A DNA stretch of 64,000 nucleotides from Yoonia sp. GPGPB17 (GTDB taxonomy: Bacteria > Pseudomonadota > Alphaproteobacteria > Rhodobacterales > Rhodobacteraceae): assembly GCF_037892195.1 (NCBI RefSeq), contig NZ_JATACI010000002.1:2046001-2110000 (forward strand). Direction: 5' to 3'. Shown here one piece after another: positions 26,673 to 35,936 of this stretch. Below the pieces are notes generated by a model that made no database searches, was not told the DNA's origin, and was given only the letters and a program-made list of their open reading frames with translations. Every line of letters begins with the position of its first letter. Positions within the stretch are counted from its first letter, which is position 1. Made by a program: the position numbers and the translations under genes.

Positions 26673-27887
26673 ATGCCTCATGTTGTTGTCGTTGGCGCCG
26701 GACAGGCCGGTGCGTCGCTTGTCGCAAAATTGCGTGCCGTTGGGTTTGAAGGGCAGATCACACTGATCGGGGCCGAGAAGGTGCCCCCATATCAACGTCC
26801 CCCTCTCTCGAAGGCCTATTTGCTTGGGGAGATGGCCGAGGAGCGGCTTTATCTGCGCCCCGCTGAGTTCTATGCCGATCAGGATATCACCTTGCGTTTG
26901 GACACCCGTGTGACGGGGATCGACAGTGCTGCGCAGACGGTGACTTTGAGCGATGGCGAGACGTTGGCCTATGATGAGCTGGCGTTGACGGTCGGCGCAC
27001 ATCCGCGCACCTTGCCTGCGGCGATTGGCGGGATGCTGGACGGTGTGCTCGCTGTCCGCGACTTGAGTGATGCTGACGCAATGGCCCCGGCCTTCACCGC
27101 AGGCAAGCGTGTGTTGATTATTGGTGGCGGTTACATCGGGCTGGAAGCGGCAGCGGTAGCCTCCAAGCTAGGGCTGCAGGTCACGCTGGTTGAGATGGCT
27201 GATCGTATCCTGCAACGCGTGGCGGCACCACAGACCTCCGATTATTTCCGCACGCTTCATAAATCGCATGGGGTTGATGTCCGGGAGGGGGTCGGCCTCG
27301 ACCGCCTGTTGGGTGATGACCATGTCACAGGTGCAATCCTGACGGACGGTACCGAGCTGGCCATTGATTTCGCTGTCGTCGGCGTCGGGATCACGCCTGC
27401 AACAATCTTGGCCGAGAGTGCGGGGGTTGATGTGGGCAATGGGATCACGACGGACAGTCACGGTCGCACCTCTGATCCGCATATCTGGGCGGCGGGCGAT
27501 TGTGCGTCGTGCCTGTTTGGCGGCCAAACCATCCGGTTGGAAAGTGTGGGCAACGCCATTGATCAGGCCGAGGCGGTCGCCGTGAATATCGCAGGCGGAG
27601 ATCAACCTTACAAACCCAAGCCATGGTTCTGGTCGGATCAATACGACTGCAAACTGCAAATTGCGGGTCTGAACATCGGCTACACGGATGTCCATGTGCG
27701 CATGGGTGATGCCCCCGGTGTGCAGTCGAATTGGTACTACAAGGGCGATACGTTGCTCGCCGTTGATGCCATGAACGATCCACGCAACTACATGATCGGC
27801 AAGCGCTTGATCGAAGCAGGGCGCAGTCCCGATCCGGCGCTGATCACCGATCCGGCCACTGATATGAAAGCCCTGCTGAAACCGTGA
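26673..27887 (+). CDS. FAD-dependent ferredoxin/rubredoxin reductase-type oxidoreductase
   Basis: The 404-residue pyridine-nucleotide-disulfide-fold enzyme has an FAD site VVVGAGQAGASLVAKLR, the NAD(P) site VLIIGGGYIGLEAAAVASKLG and IWAAGDCASC, and a reductase C-domain with KPKPWFWSDQYDCKLQIAG. This resembles rhodocoxin/putidaredoxin reductases that feed P450s or dioxygenases. No P450 gene is present here. The start is MPHVVVVGAG at 26673. The following rsmD start GTG overlaps its TGA. Confidence 0.92.
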   Translation: MPHVVVVGAGQAGASLVAKLRAVGFEGQITLIGAEKVPPYQRPPLSKAYLLGEMAEERLYLRPAEFYADQDITLRLDTRVTGIDSAAQTVTLSDGETLAYDELALTVGAHPRTLPAAIGGMLDGVLAVRDLSDADAMAPAFTAGKRVLIIGGGYIGLEAAAVASKLGLQVTLVEMADRILQRVAAPQTSDYFRTLHKSHGVDVREGVGLDRLLGDDHVTGAILTDGTELAIDFAVVGVGITPATILAESAGVDVGNGITTDSHGRTSDPHIWAAGDCASCLFGGQTIRLESVGNAIDQAEAVAVNIAGGDQPYKPKPWFWSDQYDCKLQIAGLNIGYTDVHVRMGDAPGVQSNWYYKGDTLLAVDAMNDPRNYMIGKRLIEAGRSPDPALITDPATDMKALLKP

Positions 27888-28441
27888 GGATCATTGGCGG
27901 CACCTATCGCGGAACTGCATTGGCAGCGGTCGGAAAGGGCGATGCGGGCGCGCATTTGCGCCCCACCACAGACCGGGTCCGCGAGAGCCTGTTTAACGTG
28001 CTGCAAGGCGGACGCTTTGGCGATCCGATCAATGATATGCGGGTGCTGGACCTGTTTGCAGGGACTGGTGCATTGGGATTGGAGGCACTGTCGCGCGGTG
28101 CCGCCCATGTCACCTTGGTGGACAGCGGGCGGGTCGCGCAGAAACTGATCCGCGAAAACGTTGCCAAGTTGCGCAGGCAAGACGACGCAACCGTACTGGG
28201 TGTCGATGCTGTTAAGCTACCGCAGGGTGAAGCTTGTCAGCTGGTGTTCCTTGATCCCCCTTATGGACAGGCGTTAGGCGGCAAAGCTCTGGCGACTGCA
28301 AAGGCCGCCGGATGGCTCGCGCCTGACGCAGTGATCGTTTGGGAGGAAAGCAATCCGCAAATTGCGCCACCCGGCTTCACCGGCCTGGATCAACGCCGCT
28401 ATGGCGACACGTGGGTCAGCTTTCTGTGTCATGACGCCTAA
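27884..28441 (+). CDS. rsmD: 16S rRNA (guanine966-N2)-methyltransferase
   Basis: A 185-residue SAM-dependent methyltransferase with the start MRIIGGTYRGTALAA, PTTDRVRESLFNVL, the SAM loop DLFAGTGALGLEALSRGA and the catalytic FLDPPYGQA. It modifies G966 of 16S rRNA. GTG start in a 4-base overlap with the upstream gene. Confidence 0.95.
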   Translation: MRIIGGTYRGTALAAVGKGDAGAHLRPTTDRVRESLFNVLQGGRFGDPINDMRVLDLFAGTGALGLEALSRGAAHVTLVDSGRVAQKLIRENVAKLRRQDDATVLGVDAVKLPQGEACQLVFLDPPYGQALGGKALATAKAAGWLAPDAVIVWEESNPQIAPPGFTGLDQRRYGDTWVSFLCHDA

Positions 28442-29105
28442 ATTGGTCATCTTCGATTGCGATGGCGTGTTGGTCGACACGGAGGCTGTGACAAACAAGA
28501 TCATTGCCGATTTTCTAGGGCGGTACGGGCTAACAATCGCAGAGGACGAGATCATCACGCTATTCCCTGGTGGAACCATGGCTTCTGTCGGGATCGAAGC
28601 GGCGAAGCGCGGAGCGGTATTGCCTGACGGGTGGCTCAACGCGATTTATGATGAGGTCTTTGGCGCGCTGCGGCATGGAGTTGCGCTCATCGCCGGAGTT
28701 GACGCCCTAATTGATAATCTGTTGGCAAACGGGATCGCGATTGCCATTGCCTCCAACGGGCCAATGCAGAAGATGGAAATCACATTGCGTCCCTCTGGGC
28801 TGTGGTCGCGGTTTGAAGGGCGTATCTATTCGGGGCATGAGCATGGGCCGAAACCAAAGCCGGATATGCTATTCAAGATCATGGCGGATATGGGGGTTGC
28901 AGCTACGCAAACCGTGATGATCGACGACATGCCGTCAGGATGTCGCGCTGCGCAGGCTGCAGGTATTCGGTGCTTTGGTTATGTGGCGGATGGGGATCCG
29001 GATCGATTGGACGGCACCGGCGCAATCCAAGTCCAGTCAATGGCAGAGATCGCGCGACTACTGAGTTTGCGCGGTTCAGGTTCTCTCGCTAAGGTTCGGC
29101 TATGA
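28431..29105 (+). CDS. HAD-superfamily hydrolase (beta-phosphoglucomutase-like)
   Basis: The 224-residue protein has the HAD nucleophile motif IFDCDGVLVDTEA near residue 10, a helical cap with FPGGTMASVGIEAAKR, motif II ASNGPMQKM, and motif IV TVMIDDMPSGCRAAQAAGI. It is probably a sugar-phosphate or phosphoglycolate-like phosphatase. The ATG lies inside the end of rsmD (11-base overlap). Confidence 0.92.
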   Translation: MTPKLVIFDCDGVLVDTEAVTNKIIADFLGRYGLTIAEDEIITLFPGGTMASVGIEAAKRGAVLPDGWLNAIYDEVFGALRHGVALIAGVDALIDNLLANGIAIAIASNGPMQKMEITLRPSGLWSRFEGRIYSGHEHGPKPKPDMLFKIMADMGVAATQTVMIDDMPSGCRAAQAAGIRCFGYVADGDPDRLDGTGAIQVQSMAEIARLLSLRGSGSLAKVRL

Positions 29106-29290
29106 CAGATGCGACTGATTTTGCCAGTATCCCACCTGTGGCCATGCAAGCGCCACCTAGCATTCCGCTACCCACGCCCTTAGCATTTGGTGCACCCGTC
29201 CTGATTTCGGACTGCGTGAACCCGTTGGCGGGGGAAACGTTGTTGAGTTTGCTTTGGAAACGGATGGATCAGCCAATCAACGACGGGTGA
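29102..29290 (+). CDS. Small hypothetical protein overlapping the HAD gene
   Basis: A 62-residue frame starts in ATGA overlap with the HAD stop (MTDATDFASIPPVAMQAPPS). It is proline-rich and then reads LISDCVNPLAGETLLSLLWKRM. I do not recognise it. The coupled start is the only real support for expression, so confidence is limited. Confidence 0.4.
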   Translation: MTDATDFASIPPVAMQAPPSIPLPTPLAFGAPVLISDCVNPLAGETLLSLLWKRMDQPINDG

Positions 29291-29323
29291 ACGTCAAAGA
29301 TTTTTGACGAAAATTATGCGCCG

Positions 29324-30181
29324 TCAGAGCAAAGCGGCAGGTGCAACCCACCAATCCATCTTGGCGACCTGCACGATCCGCGCAACGTGCCGCGCAGTTG
29401 CCATGTCCTTAACCAGCGCAAAACAGGTGGACCCAGAGCCGGACATCCTCGCCAAGGACACAGCGGGCAGTGATTTCAGTTTGTCGATGGCTTCTGTGAT
29501 CTCGGGTGCAATGGCCTCTGCGGGGATCTGCAAATCATTGCGTTGCGCGGCGAGCCACCGGATGAACGCGTCGTAGTCCAGCCCCTCTGGCAGTGCGTCC
29601 ATGGGTTTGCCCTCTTTGGTGGCAAGACTCTGAAACACCGGACCGGTCGGGACCTCGACGGGTGGACGCACAAGGATCATGGCGCAGTCCGGCAATCCCG
29701 CAACTGGGGACAGGACATCGCCAATGCCGGACATGCGCACAGGGCGTGGTGCGCCGACGCAAACGGGCACGTCAGCGCCCAAAGCGACAACTTCAGGCGC
29801 GGTGGCAGGTAACGGAGCGACTTGCCACAGTTCAGCCAGCATCGCCAGGGTGGTGGCGGCGTCAGACGACCCGCTCCCGATACCTGCAGCATGTGGCAGG
29901 TGCTTTTCGAGCGCAAGTGCGGCGCCTTTGGTGACACCACGGACAGAGCGCAAAGCTTCTGCTGCGCGCATGATCAGGTTGGTGTGATCGGTGGGCACCC
30001 CTGTCGAAAAAGGGCCGCTTGCTGTCATGCGCAAATCAGGTGCGACGCTGGCGCTGATCTGATCAGCGACATCTGCAAATACCACCAGACTATCGAGCAA
30101 ATGATACCCGTCATCCCGCTGACCGGTCACATGCAAGGTCAGATTGACCTTGGCGGGGGCGCTGGCCTTAATCGTCGCCAC
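29324..30181 (-). CDS. ispE: 4-diphosphocytidyl-2-C-methyl-D-erythritol kinase
   Basis: The 285-residue GHMP kinase phosphorylates CDP-methylerythritol in the non-mevalonate isoprenoid pathway. It shows APAKVNLTLHVTGQRDDGYHLLDS near the N-terminus, the ATP loop HAAGIGSGSSDAATTLAML and the C-terminal MSGSGSTCFALV. The GTG at 30181 (MATIKASAPAKV) overlaps the end of the TPR gene by 14 bases, so the two form one transcript. Confidence 0.95.
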   Translation of the reverse strand: MATIKASAPAKVNLTLHVTGQRDDGYHLLDSLVVFADVADQISASVAPDLRMTASGPFSTGVPTDHTNLIMRAAEALRSVRGVTKGAALALEKHLPHAAGIGSGSSDAATTLAMLAELWQVAPLPATAPEVVALGADVPVCVGAPRPVRMSGIGDVLSPVAGLPDCAMILVRPPVEVPTGPVFQSLATKEGKPMDALPEGLDYDAFIRWLAAQRNDLQIPAEAIAPEITEAIDKLKSLPAVSLARMSGSGSTCFALVKDMATARHVARIVQVAKMDWWVAPAALL

Positions 30182-31862
30182 TGGCGATCCGAATGGGGGC
30201 AAACCCCTCATCGACCAAAACCAGATCTAACCCACGTTGCAACTTGTCACGGATACGGAGTGCTTCTTCCTCTTCTGGGGCAAAGGACAAGGCACGCTGC
30301 CATTGGAAACGCGCCTCGATTTCGCGGCCCACGGCCCAAAGCGCATCGCCCAGATGATCGTTGATCACCGGATCGACAGGTTCGAGCGAGGCTGCGCGTT
30401 CAAGGTGGACGACCGCCTCTTCGTAACGGCCCAGTTGGAAATAGACCCAACCAAGACTGTCCACGATGGCCCCATTGTCGGGCCGTGCAGCAGCAGCTGT
30501 TTCAATCATGCCCAACGCCTCATCCAGCTTTTCGCCACGCTCGACCAGAGAATAGCCCAGATAGTTCAGCACCTGTGGATGGTCCGGACGCAGCGCAAGT
30601 GAGGCCCGGAAATCGGCCTCGGCCCCGGGCCAGTCATCACTTTTGTGATGGGAAATGCCGCGTGTGAAATGCACAAACCAACGCGAACTGTGCCCTTCAT
30701 CATAGAGCTCCAGCGCACGGGAATAGGTTGTGACGGCCTCATCATAGCGTTCGGCTTGTCGCAGGGTATCACCCTTGGTGGCATAGACCTCTGGCAAATC
30801 AGGATGGCTACGCGTCAGTGCCTCAAGCACTTCGATCGCTGCGTCCTTGCGGCCCGCGGCGCGCAACACCTCGGCCCGGCCAAGCTCGGCTGCATGAAAC
30901 GACGGATCGTCGCGCGCGATGGTCGAATAGGCCGCATTGGCCAGATCATATTGTTCAAGCTCTTCCAGCAAACCGGCGGTCATCAAGACAGCGGGCGTAT
31001 TCTCGGGCCAGAGGTAGACTGAGGCGCGGGCATACATCAGCGTGAACTGCTTTGCGGCATCATCTTGAATAAGCCCTGCGATCACATGGAACAAATCAGC
31101 CAGACCTTGCGCGGGCGAACGTACCGCGCTGTAGGCCACAGCCTGATCTGCGGACAGCCGCACGCGCAGTTGGTCGATGCCGGGGTCAATCTGTCCACCG
31201 AAAACAGCATCAACAATCTGCAAAGCATCGTCGTTGCTGCCCAACTGGCTGAGGACCTGAGCATGGGCCATCGCGCTTTGACGGCTATACCGCATGCCGC
31301 CGGGGATTGACCCGGAAAGGATGGCCTCGGCCCCTTCAAAATCACCGACAGAGGCCAGCGCATAGGCTTTGTGGGTCAATCCATAAACCGCCATGCCTTC
31401 TGTTGCGATGACCTGATCAAAGCTAGCAATGGCTTCTGCCATGTCACCCTGCCCCAGATGCGCCCAGCCCTTGGCCAGACCATCCACCAATGGGCCAACA
31501 CTGTGTCCCATTTCAAGGCTATTGAAAATCGACGCCCAGTCTCCCGCTTCAGCGGCAGCAATCATTAGGGTCAGGTTTGCGATCTGGCTGTCATAGCCGT
31601 CGTCCACGATTGACTGAGCCACTGGGATCGCCCGCGATACGTCACCCAAGGCCAGAAATGACGTCATCGCATTTTCAAGCAGATAGGGATTGGACGGATC
31701 AGTCAGCAAGCTTTGCGCGAAATACTGTGAGGCCTGCGCAAAATCGTTGGCCAGCCCGGCCTGCCTTGCCGCCAGATAAGCGCCAGCATCCTGATCCGCA
31801 GCGGCAGGGTTGGCCCCTGCGATCACTAAGGCCGCAATTGCCCCAACAAATATACGTTTCAC
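30168..31862 (-). CDS. Secreted tetratricopeptide-repeat protein
   Basis: The 564-residue protein has a signal peptide (MKRIFVGAIAALVIAGANPAAA) and TPR-like helical repeats throughout, clearest from about residue 330 on (PEVYATKGDTLRQAERYDEAVTTYSRAL, GAIVDSLGWVYFQLGRYEEAVVHLERA, NDHLGDALWAVGREIEARFQWQRAL). It probably acts in the periplasm as a scaffold. This gene commonly sits beside ispE in roseobacters. The function is unknown. Confidence 0.9.
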   Translation of the reverse strand: MKRIFVGAIAALVIAGANPAAADQDAGAYLAARQAGLANDFAQASQYFAQSLLTDPSNPYLLENAMTSFLALGDVSRAIPVAQSIVDDGYDSQIANLTLMIAAAEAGDWASIFNSLEMGHSVGPLVDGLAKGWAHLGQGDMAEAIASFDQVIATEGMAVYGLTHKAYALASVGDFEGAEAILSGSIPGGMRYSRQSAMAHAQVLSQLGSNDDALQIVDAVFGGQIDPGIDQLRVRLSADQAVAYSAVRSPAQGLADLFHVIAGLIQDDAAKQFTLMYARASVYLWPENTPAVLMTAGLLEELEQYDLANAAYSTIARDDPSFHAAELGRAEVLRAAGRKDAAIEVLEALTRSHPDLPEVYATKGDTLRQAERYDEAVTTYSRALELYDEGHSSRWFVHFTRGISHHKSDDWPGAEADFRASLALRPDHPQVLNYLGYSLVERGEKLDEALGMIETAAAARPDNGAIVDSLGWVYFQLGRYEEAVVHLERAASLEPVDPVINDHLGDALWAVGREIEARFQWQRALSFAPEEEEALRIRDKLQRGLDLVLVDEGFAPIRIASGDD

Positions 31863-32140
31863 GATTGTTAAACTCCGCCGTTCCCTGCCTGTCCACTCAC
31901 CCTAGTCAGCGAAAGGCTGCCATGCAAATTGTACAAAGTCGTGGCGGCAAGATGTTGCGAGTATGGTGAATTCCGCTGTCAGGGCCCAAGGCGCTAAAAA
32001 ACAAGAAGACAGGCCATTACGGCCCATCTGCTCGCCCTGCCAATACTGCTCGCACGCGCCTATTTCTTATGGCGCTTCACGTTACCAGTGACACTACGCG
32101 ATGAAGTGATTCGCCGTCAAGAGACTGATTCGCGAATCGG

Positions 32141-32645
32141 TCAACTAGTTGGCGCATAGACCCGGCAAAGCGGATCAACCGGCACCGGGCTGACCAGAAA
32201 CGGGGTCTCGGGCGGCATCCCGCTTTCCTCCAACCACACGCCATTCAGGCAGAAATCCTGCGCAAAGTTCCCAAGGTTGAATCCAAAACCGGGGTTGCCG
32301 CAGTCAGTCGCCGTGCCGTCGGCATTCCAGGCCTGGCTGACGCCCAGCCCCATTTCACCGGGCGTCATGAAGACACTGCGCGTCGGATCGTAGTTCAAAA
32401 CCCAGCTGGTATCTTCAGCCATGTTCGCCAGATCCCATTTGCCCAGCAGCTGTCCGTCATGATAGCTAAGCGATCTTGAACAGCGTGACGTCGTCTTGCG
32501 TCACAATCGGTTTGTTCAATGACGCGGGATTGATGCTCATCTGCCCGGTCATGGTATAGCCGTTCGCCCCGTCCCAGCAGAAATAGAAATCTGCCGCGTT
32601 CGCACCAGTCGCCAGCACACAGGCTGCTGCGATCAAACCTTTCAT
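32141..32645 (-). CDS. Secreted hypothetical protein, broken by a +1 frameshift (probably artefactual)
   Basis: The first frame has a signal peptide ([17 protein letters not shown]) followed by ADFYFCWDGANGYTMTGQMS and ends FKIA. Continuing in the next frame gives YHDGQLLGKWDLANMAEDTSWV, GNPGFGFNLGNFAQDFC and a final CRVYAPTS. The break is at GCTAAGC (32465-32471). Reading GCCGGC gives KIAGYHDG and 167 residues. The four cysteines suggest disulfides. The start overlaps the folC stop by one base. No family recognised. Confidence 0.7.
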
Positions 32646-33919
32646 CAAGCGCCGTTCTCCCGCATCACATGCCCTGCCAGATAGAGCGACCCGCAAATCA
32701 GGATACGCGCGTTCGGCGTGTCTTTGACAATTGTCGCAATCGCCGTTTTCACATCAGTCGCTTCGCGCGCTGGCAGGCCCACCATTTCCGACTCTGCCGC
32801 CGTTTGCGCGGCAGGGATCGTTGCAGTTTCGCCGGGGATTGAAACAGCCATCAGTGTCTTCGCCACCCCGGCCAAATGCCGCAGGTAGCCGCCAATGTCC
32901 TTGGTGTTGAGCATCCCGCAGATCAGATGCGTTGGTCTTGGCGGTTGCGCGCGGAGTGTGTCGGCAAGTGCCTGTCCCGCGGCCGGATTGTGCCCACCAT
33001 CCAGCCAAAGCTCTGCCGGGGCAGCCAGATCGACCAAAGCACCTTCAGTCAGCTTTTCCATCCGCGCTGGCCAGTAGGCGCGGGTCACTGCCGCTTCGCA
33101 GGCCGCCGCGTCGCGGCCGAGCGCGCGCAGAGCGGCAATCGCTGCGCCTGCGTTCATCACCTGATGTGGCCCGGGCAAGTTTGGCAGCGGCAGATCAAGC
33201 AGACCGCGTTCATCCTGATAGACCAGCCGGTCACGCTCCACACTCACATGCCAGTGCTGCCCATACGCGAGTAGCGGAGCGCCGAGCGCCTCGGCCTTTG
33301 CTTCAATCACATCCATGCTTTCTTCATGCTGCGGCCCGACAACACAGGGTACACCGCGCTTGATAATCCCGGCCTTTTCACCCGCGATGGCCCTAAGCGT
33401 ATCACCGAGGAACTGCTGGTGGTCCAAATCAACAGGGGTAATGATGGTGATCGCGGGATCGGAGATGACATTGGTGGCGTCCAGACGCCCGCCAAGGCCG
33501 ACCTCAAGCAGTGTGTAATCTGCAGGGGTTTCGGCGAACGCCAGCAAACCAGCGACGGTCGTGATCTCAAAGTAAGTGATCGGATCAGGCCCGTTGGCCA
33601 CATAACACCGATCAAGCACATCGGTCAGCGCCTCTTCAGTGATAAGATCGCCCGCCAGCCGGATTCGCTCGTGAAAACGCGCCAGATGCGGGGAGGTATA
33701 GGCGTGCACTTTCGATCCACCCGCCTCCAGTCCCGCGCGGATCATGGCTTGGGTGGACCCTTTGCCGTTTGTCCCGGCCACATGGATCACGGGCGGCAGG
33801 CGGTCTTGCGGGTTTCCGACGGCCTCCAACAGCCGCCAGACACGGTCCAAGGTCAAATCAATGACCTTGGGATGCAAGGCCATCATCCGTTCCAGGATCA
33901 CGTCAGAGGTTTGGATCAC
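32645..33919 (-). CDS. folC: Bifunctional dihydrofolate/folylpolyglutamate synthase
   Basis: A 424-residue Mur-ligase-fold enzyme that adds glutamate to dihydropteroate and to folates. Motifs are the P-loop [16 protein letters not shown], the region [41 protein letters not shown] and [16 protein letters not shown] at 33919 overlaps the accD stop (GTGA). It lies in the common accD-folC order. Confidence 0.96.
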   Translation of the reverse strand: MIQTSDVILERMMALHPKVIDLTLDRVWRLLEAVGNPQDRLPPVIHVAGTNGKGSTQAMIRAGLEAGGSKVHAYTSPHLARFHERIRLAGDLITEEALTDVLDRCYVANGPDPITYFEITTVAGLLAFAETPADYTLLEVGLGGRLDATNVISDPAITIITPVDLDHQQFLGDTLRAIAGEKAGIIKRGVPCVVGPQHEESMDVIEAKAEALGAPLLAYGQHWHVSVERDRLVYQDERGLLDLPLPNLPGPHQVMNAGAAIAALRALGRDAAACEAAVTRAYWPARMEKLTEGALVDLAAPAELWLDGGHNPAAGQALADTLRAQPPRPTHLICGMLNTKDIGGYLRHLAGVAKTLMAVSIPGETATIPAAQTAAESEMVGLPAREATDVKTAIATIVKDTPNARILICGSLYLAGHVMRENGA

Positions 33920-34860
33920 TTGGCTTCTTCCGCCGGCTTGTCAGGCGCTTCGGCTGCGGCCGCGGCATCAGACTTGATTTCAGGGGCAGGCAGATCACCT
34001 TTCACGGGGGTGTCCTGCTTCATCAACAAACGCACAATCGTCACCAACTCATCCTTCAAAACCGTCCGTTTCGTCACCCGGTCAAGCATCCCATGATCCA
34101 AGAGATATTCGGCGCGCTGAAACCCTTCGGGCAGTTTTTCTCCGATGGTCTGTTCAATGACGCGGGCGCCAGCAAAGCCGATCAGTGCGTTAGGTTCGGC
34201 AATCTGTACGTCACCCAGCATGGCATAGGACGCCGTAACACCTCCGGTCGTCGGGTGGGTCAGCACAACGATGTACGGCAGGCCCGCCTCTTTCAGCATC
34301 TGCACGGCGATGGTTGTACGTGGCATTTGCATCAAGCCAAGGATACCTTCCTGCATCCGTGCACCACCGGCAGCAGAAAACAGGATCAGTGGGCGTTTTA
34401 GTTCAATGGCACGCTCGGCAGCGGCAACAATTGCGTTGCCAACGTACATCGACATCGACCCGCCCATGAAGGAAAAGTCCTGCACCGCAACAACGACGCC
34501 TGTGCGGCCCATTTCGCCTTCGGCCACCAGCATCGCGTCTTTTTCGCCGGTCTTTTTGCGCGCTTCCTTGATCCGGTCGGTATAGCGCTTCTGGTCACGG
34601 AAATGCAGGGGGTCGGCGGTGGGTTCGGGCACAGCAACCTCAACAAAGATACCGCCGTCGAAGATCGACTTCAGCCTGTCGCGCGCACCTATCGCCATAT
34701 GGTGATCACAGTTGGTACAGACATTCAGGTTATCGGCCAGCTCGCGGTGAAACAGCATCGTGCCGCAGTTGTCGCACTTCGTCCAAAGATTGTCCGGCAC
34801 CTCGCGGCGTGAAAAAAGCGAGTTGATGGTAGGGCGGACGTAGTTGGTAATCCAGTTCAT
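33916..34860 (-). CDS. accD: Acetyl-CoA carboxylase carboxyltransferase subunit beta
   Basis: The 314-residue subunit carries the four-cysteine zinc ribbon near residue 30 ([16 protein letters not shown] and [10 protein letters not shown]) and the carboxyltransferase core ([51 protein letters not shown]). It transfers carboxyl from biotin to acetyl-CoA in fatty-acid synthesis. A C-terminal alanine/glutamate-rich tail is unstructured. One of the few intact GCCGGC sites of the window lies in this tail (33932). Confidence 0.97.
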   Translation of the reverse strand: MNWITNYVRPTINSLFSRREVPDNLWTKCDNCGTMLFHRELADNLNVCTNCDHHMAIGARDRLKSIFDGGIFVEVAVPEPTADPLHFRDQKRYTDRIKEARKKTGEKDAMLVAEGEMGRTGVVVAVQDFSFMGGSMSMYVGNAIVAAAERAIELKRPLILFSAAGGARMQEGILGLMQMPRTTIAVQMLKEAGLPYIVVLTHPTTGGVTASYAMLGDVQIAEPNALIGFAGARVIEQTIGEKLPEGFQRAEYLLDHGMLDRVTKRTVLKDELVTIVRLLMKQDTPVKGDLPAPEIKSDAAAAAEAPDKPAEEAK

Positions 34861-34920
34861 AAGGCGCGGCCTCTCAGGGGTGTTGCCCCATCAAATATGA
34901 CGGGGCGTCATGAAATGCAA

Positions 34921-35826
34921 TCAGCGCCGAATGGTGATACGTGCCACCAGCCAGACGATCAGGACCGAGACGGCGGACATGATCATGCTCAGGATCACCC
35001 AAGTCATGCCTTCCGCTATAATCTCTGCGCTCAGCACATCTGGATCGAAATAGGTAATCAGCACCAGCGCCAGTCCAGAAAATGGCCAATCCTGAATGCC
35101 GACGAACATGATCGCTACGACATTGACGCCAAAATGCAGCCCGATGGCCGCCCCAAGCGATCCGGTCCGCGCAGTGAGGTCGGCGCAGGCCACCCCCAGC
35201 AGACCGGCCCAGAAAGCGTAGACAAAGCCCTCGGGCGCGCTGTTCCCGTTCCAATAGTGGATGGTCCCGAAGGCGATGGAGGGCAAAAACATCCAGACCC
35301 ACCGGCTCTGCGAGACGCAGGCAAGCTGCTGCTGCAGGTATCCCCGAAAGACCAGTTCTTCGGTACTGACCTGTATGAAAATCACCGACAGGCTGAGCGG
35401 GACCAATGCCAGCCAAAGGGCGATGGGCCGCACTTCGGCAACGTCGCCCCAAGACCCGAAGGGCAGCACAATCTGTACGAAAAACTGATTCGCCACAACG
35501 GCGATCGCCACCTTGCGTATATCTGCAAGTGCGGTGCGATAAGGCCCGATCAGTGACCAAAACCCGCGCCTGTGAAAGAACCGGATGGTTTTGACGACAA
35601 CATAGGCCGTTATTCCGAACGTCCCAAACGACAGGAGCGTGCCCAGTGGTGTGGTCATCTCAAAGATATCATCGTTCAACGGTGACGGCAGCAATATGTA
35701 GATCAGGACCGGCGACAGCATGAATGTCACGACGCAGATGACGGCGACTGAAAACACATACCGCAAGCTTGGTTCACCCCGCGCCGGGCGGATGAAGTCT
35801 TCGTGCGGGGCGTAGTCTTGGGGCAT
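34921..35826 (-). CDS. CPBP-family intramembrane glutamic protease
   Basis: The 301-residue membrane protein has about seven to eight helices and the CPBP motifs: EELVFRGYLQQQL near residue 160 (EExxxR), PSIAFGTIHYW (FxxxH) and IGLHFGVNVV (HxxxN). Members process or modify membrane proteins or prenylated peptides. The substrate is unknown. It lies 60 bases upstream of accD on the same strand. Confidence 0.88.
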   Translation of the reverse strand: MPQDYAPHEDFIRPARGEPSLRYVFSVAVICVVTFMLSPVLIYILLPSPLNDDIFEMTTPLGTLLSFGTFGITAYVVVKTIRFFHRRGFWSLIGPYRTALADIRKVAIAVVANQFFVQIVLPFGSWGDVAEVRPIALWLALVPLSLSVIFIQVSTEELVFRGYLQQQLACVSQSRWVWMFLPSIAFGTIHYWNGNSAPEGFVYAFWAGLLGVACADLTARTGSLGAAIGLHFGVNVVAIMFVGIQDWPFSGLALVLITYFDPDVLSAEIIAEGMTWVILSMIMSAVSVLIVWLVARITIRR

Positions 35827-35936
35827 GGCAAACTGTTGTCAGGCTTTGTGTCCTTGCGCAACCGCCGCTGCGAGGGCTTGCACCTCGGCGGCCCTCTATT
35901 TAGACCGTTTCTAGCAGTTTCGAGGAGACACCCCAG

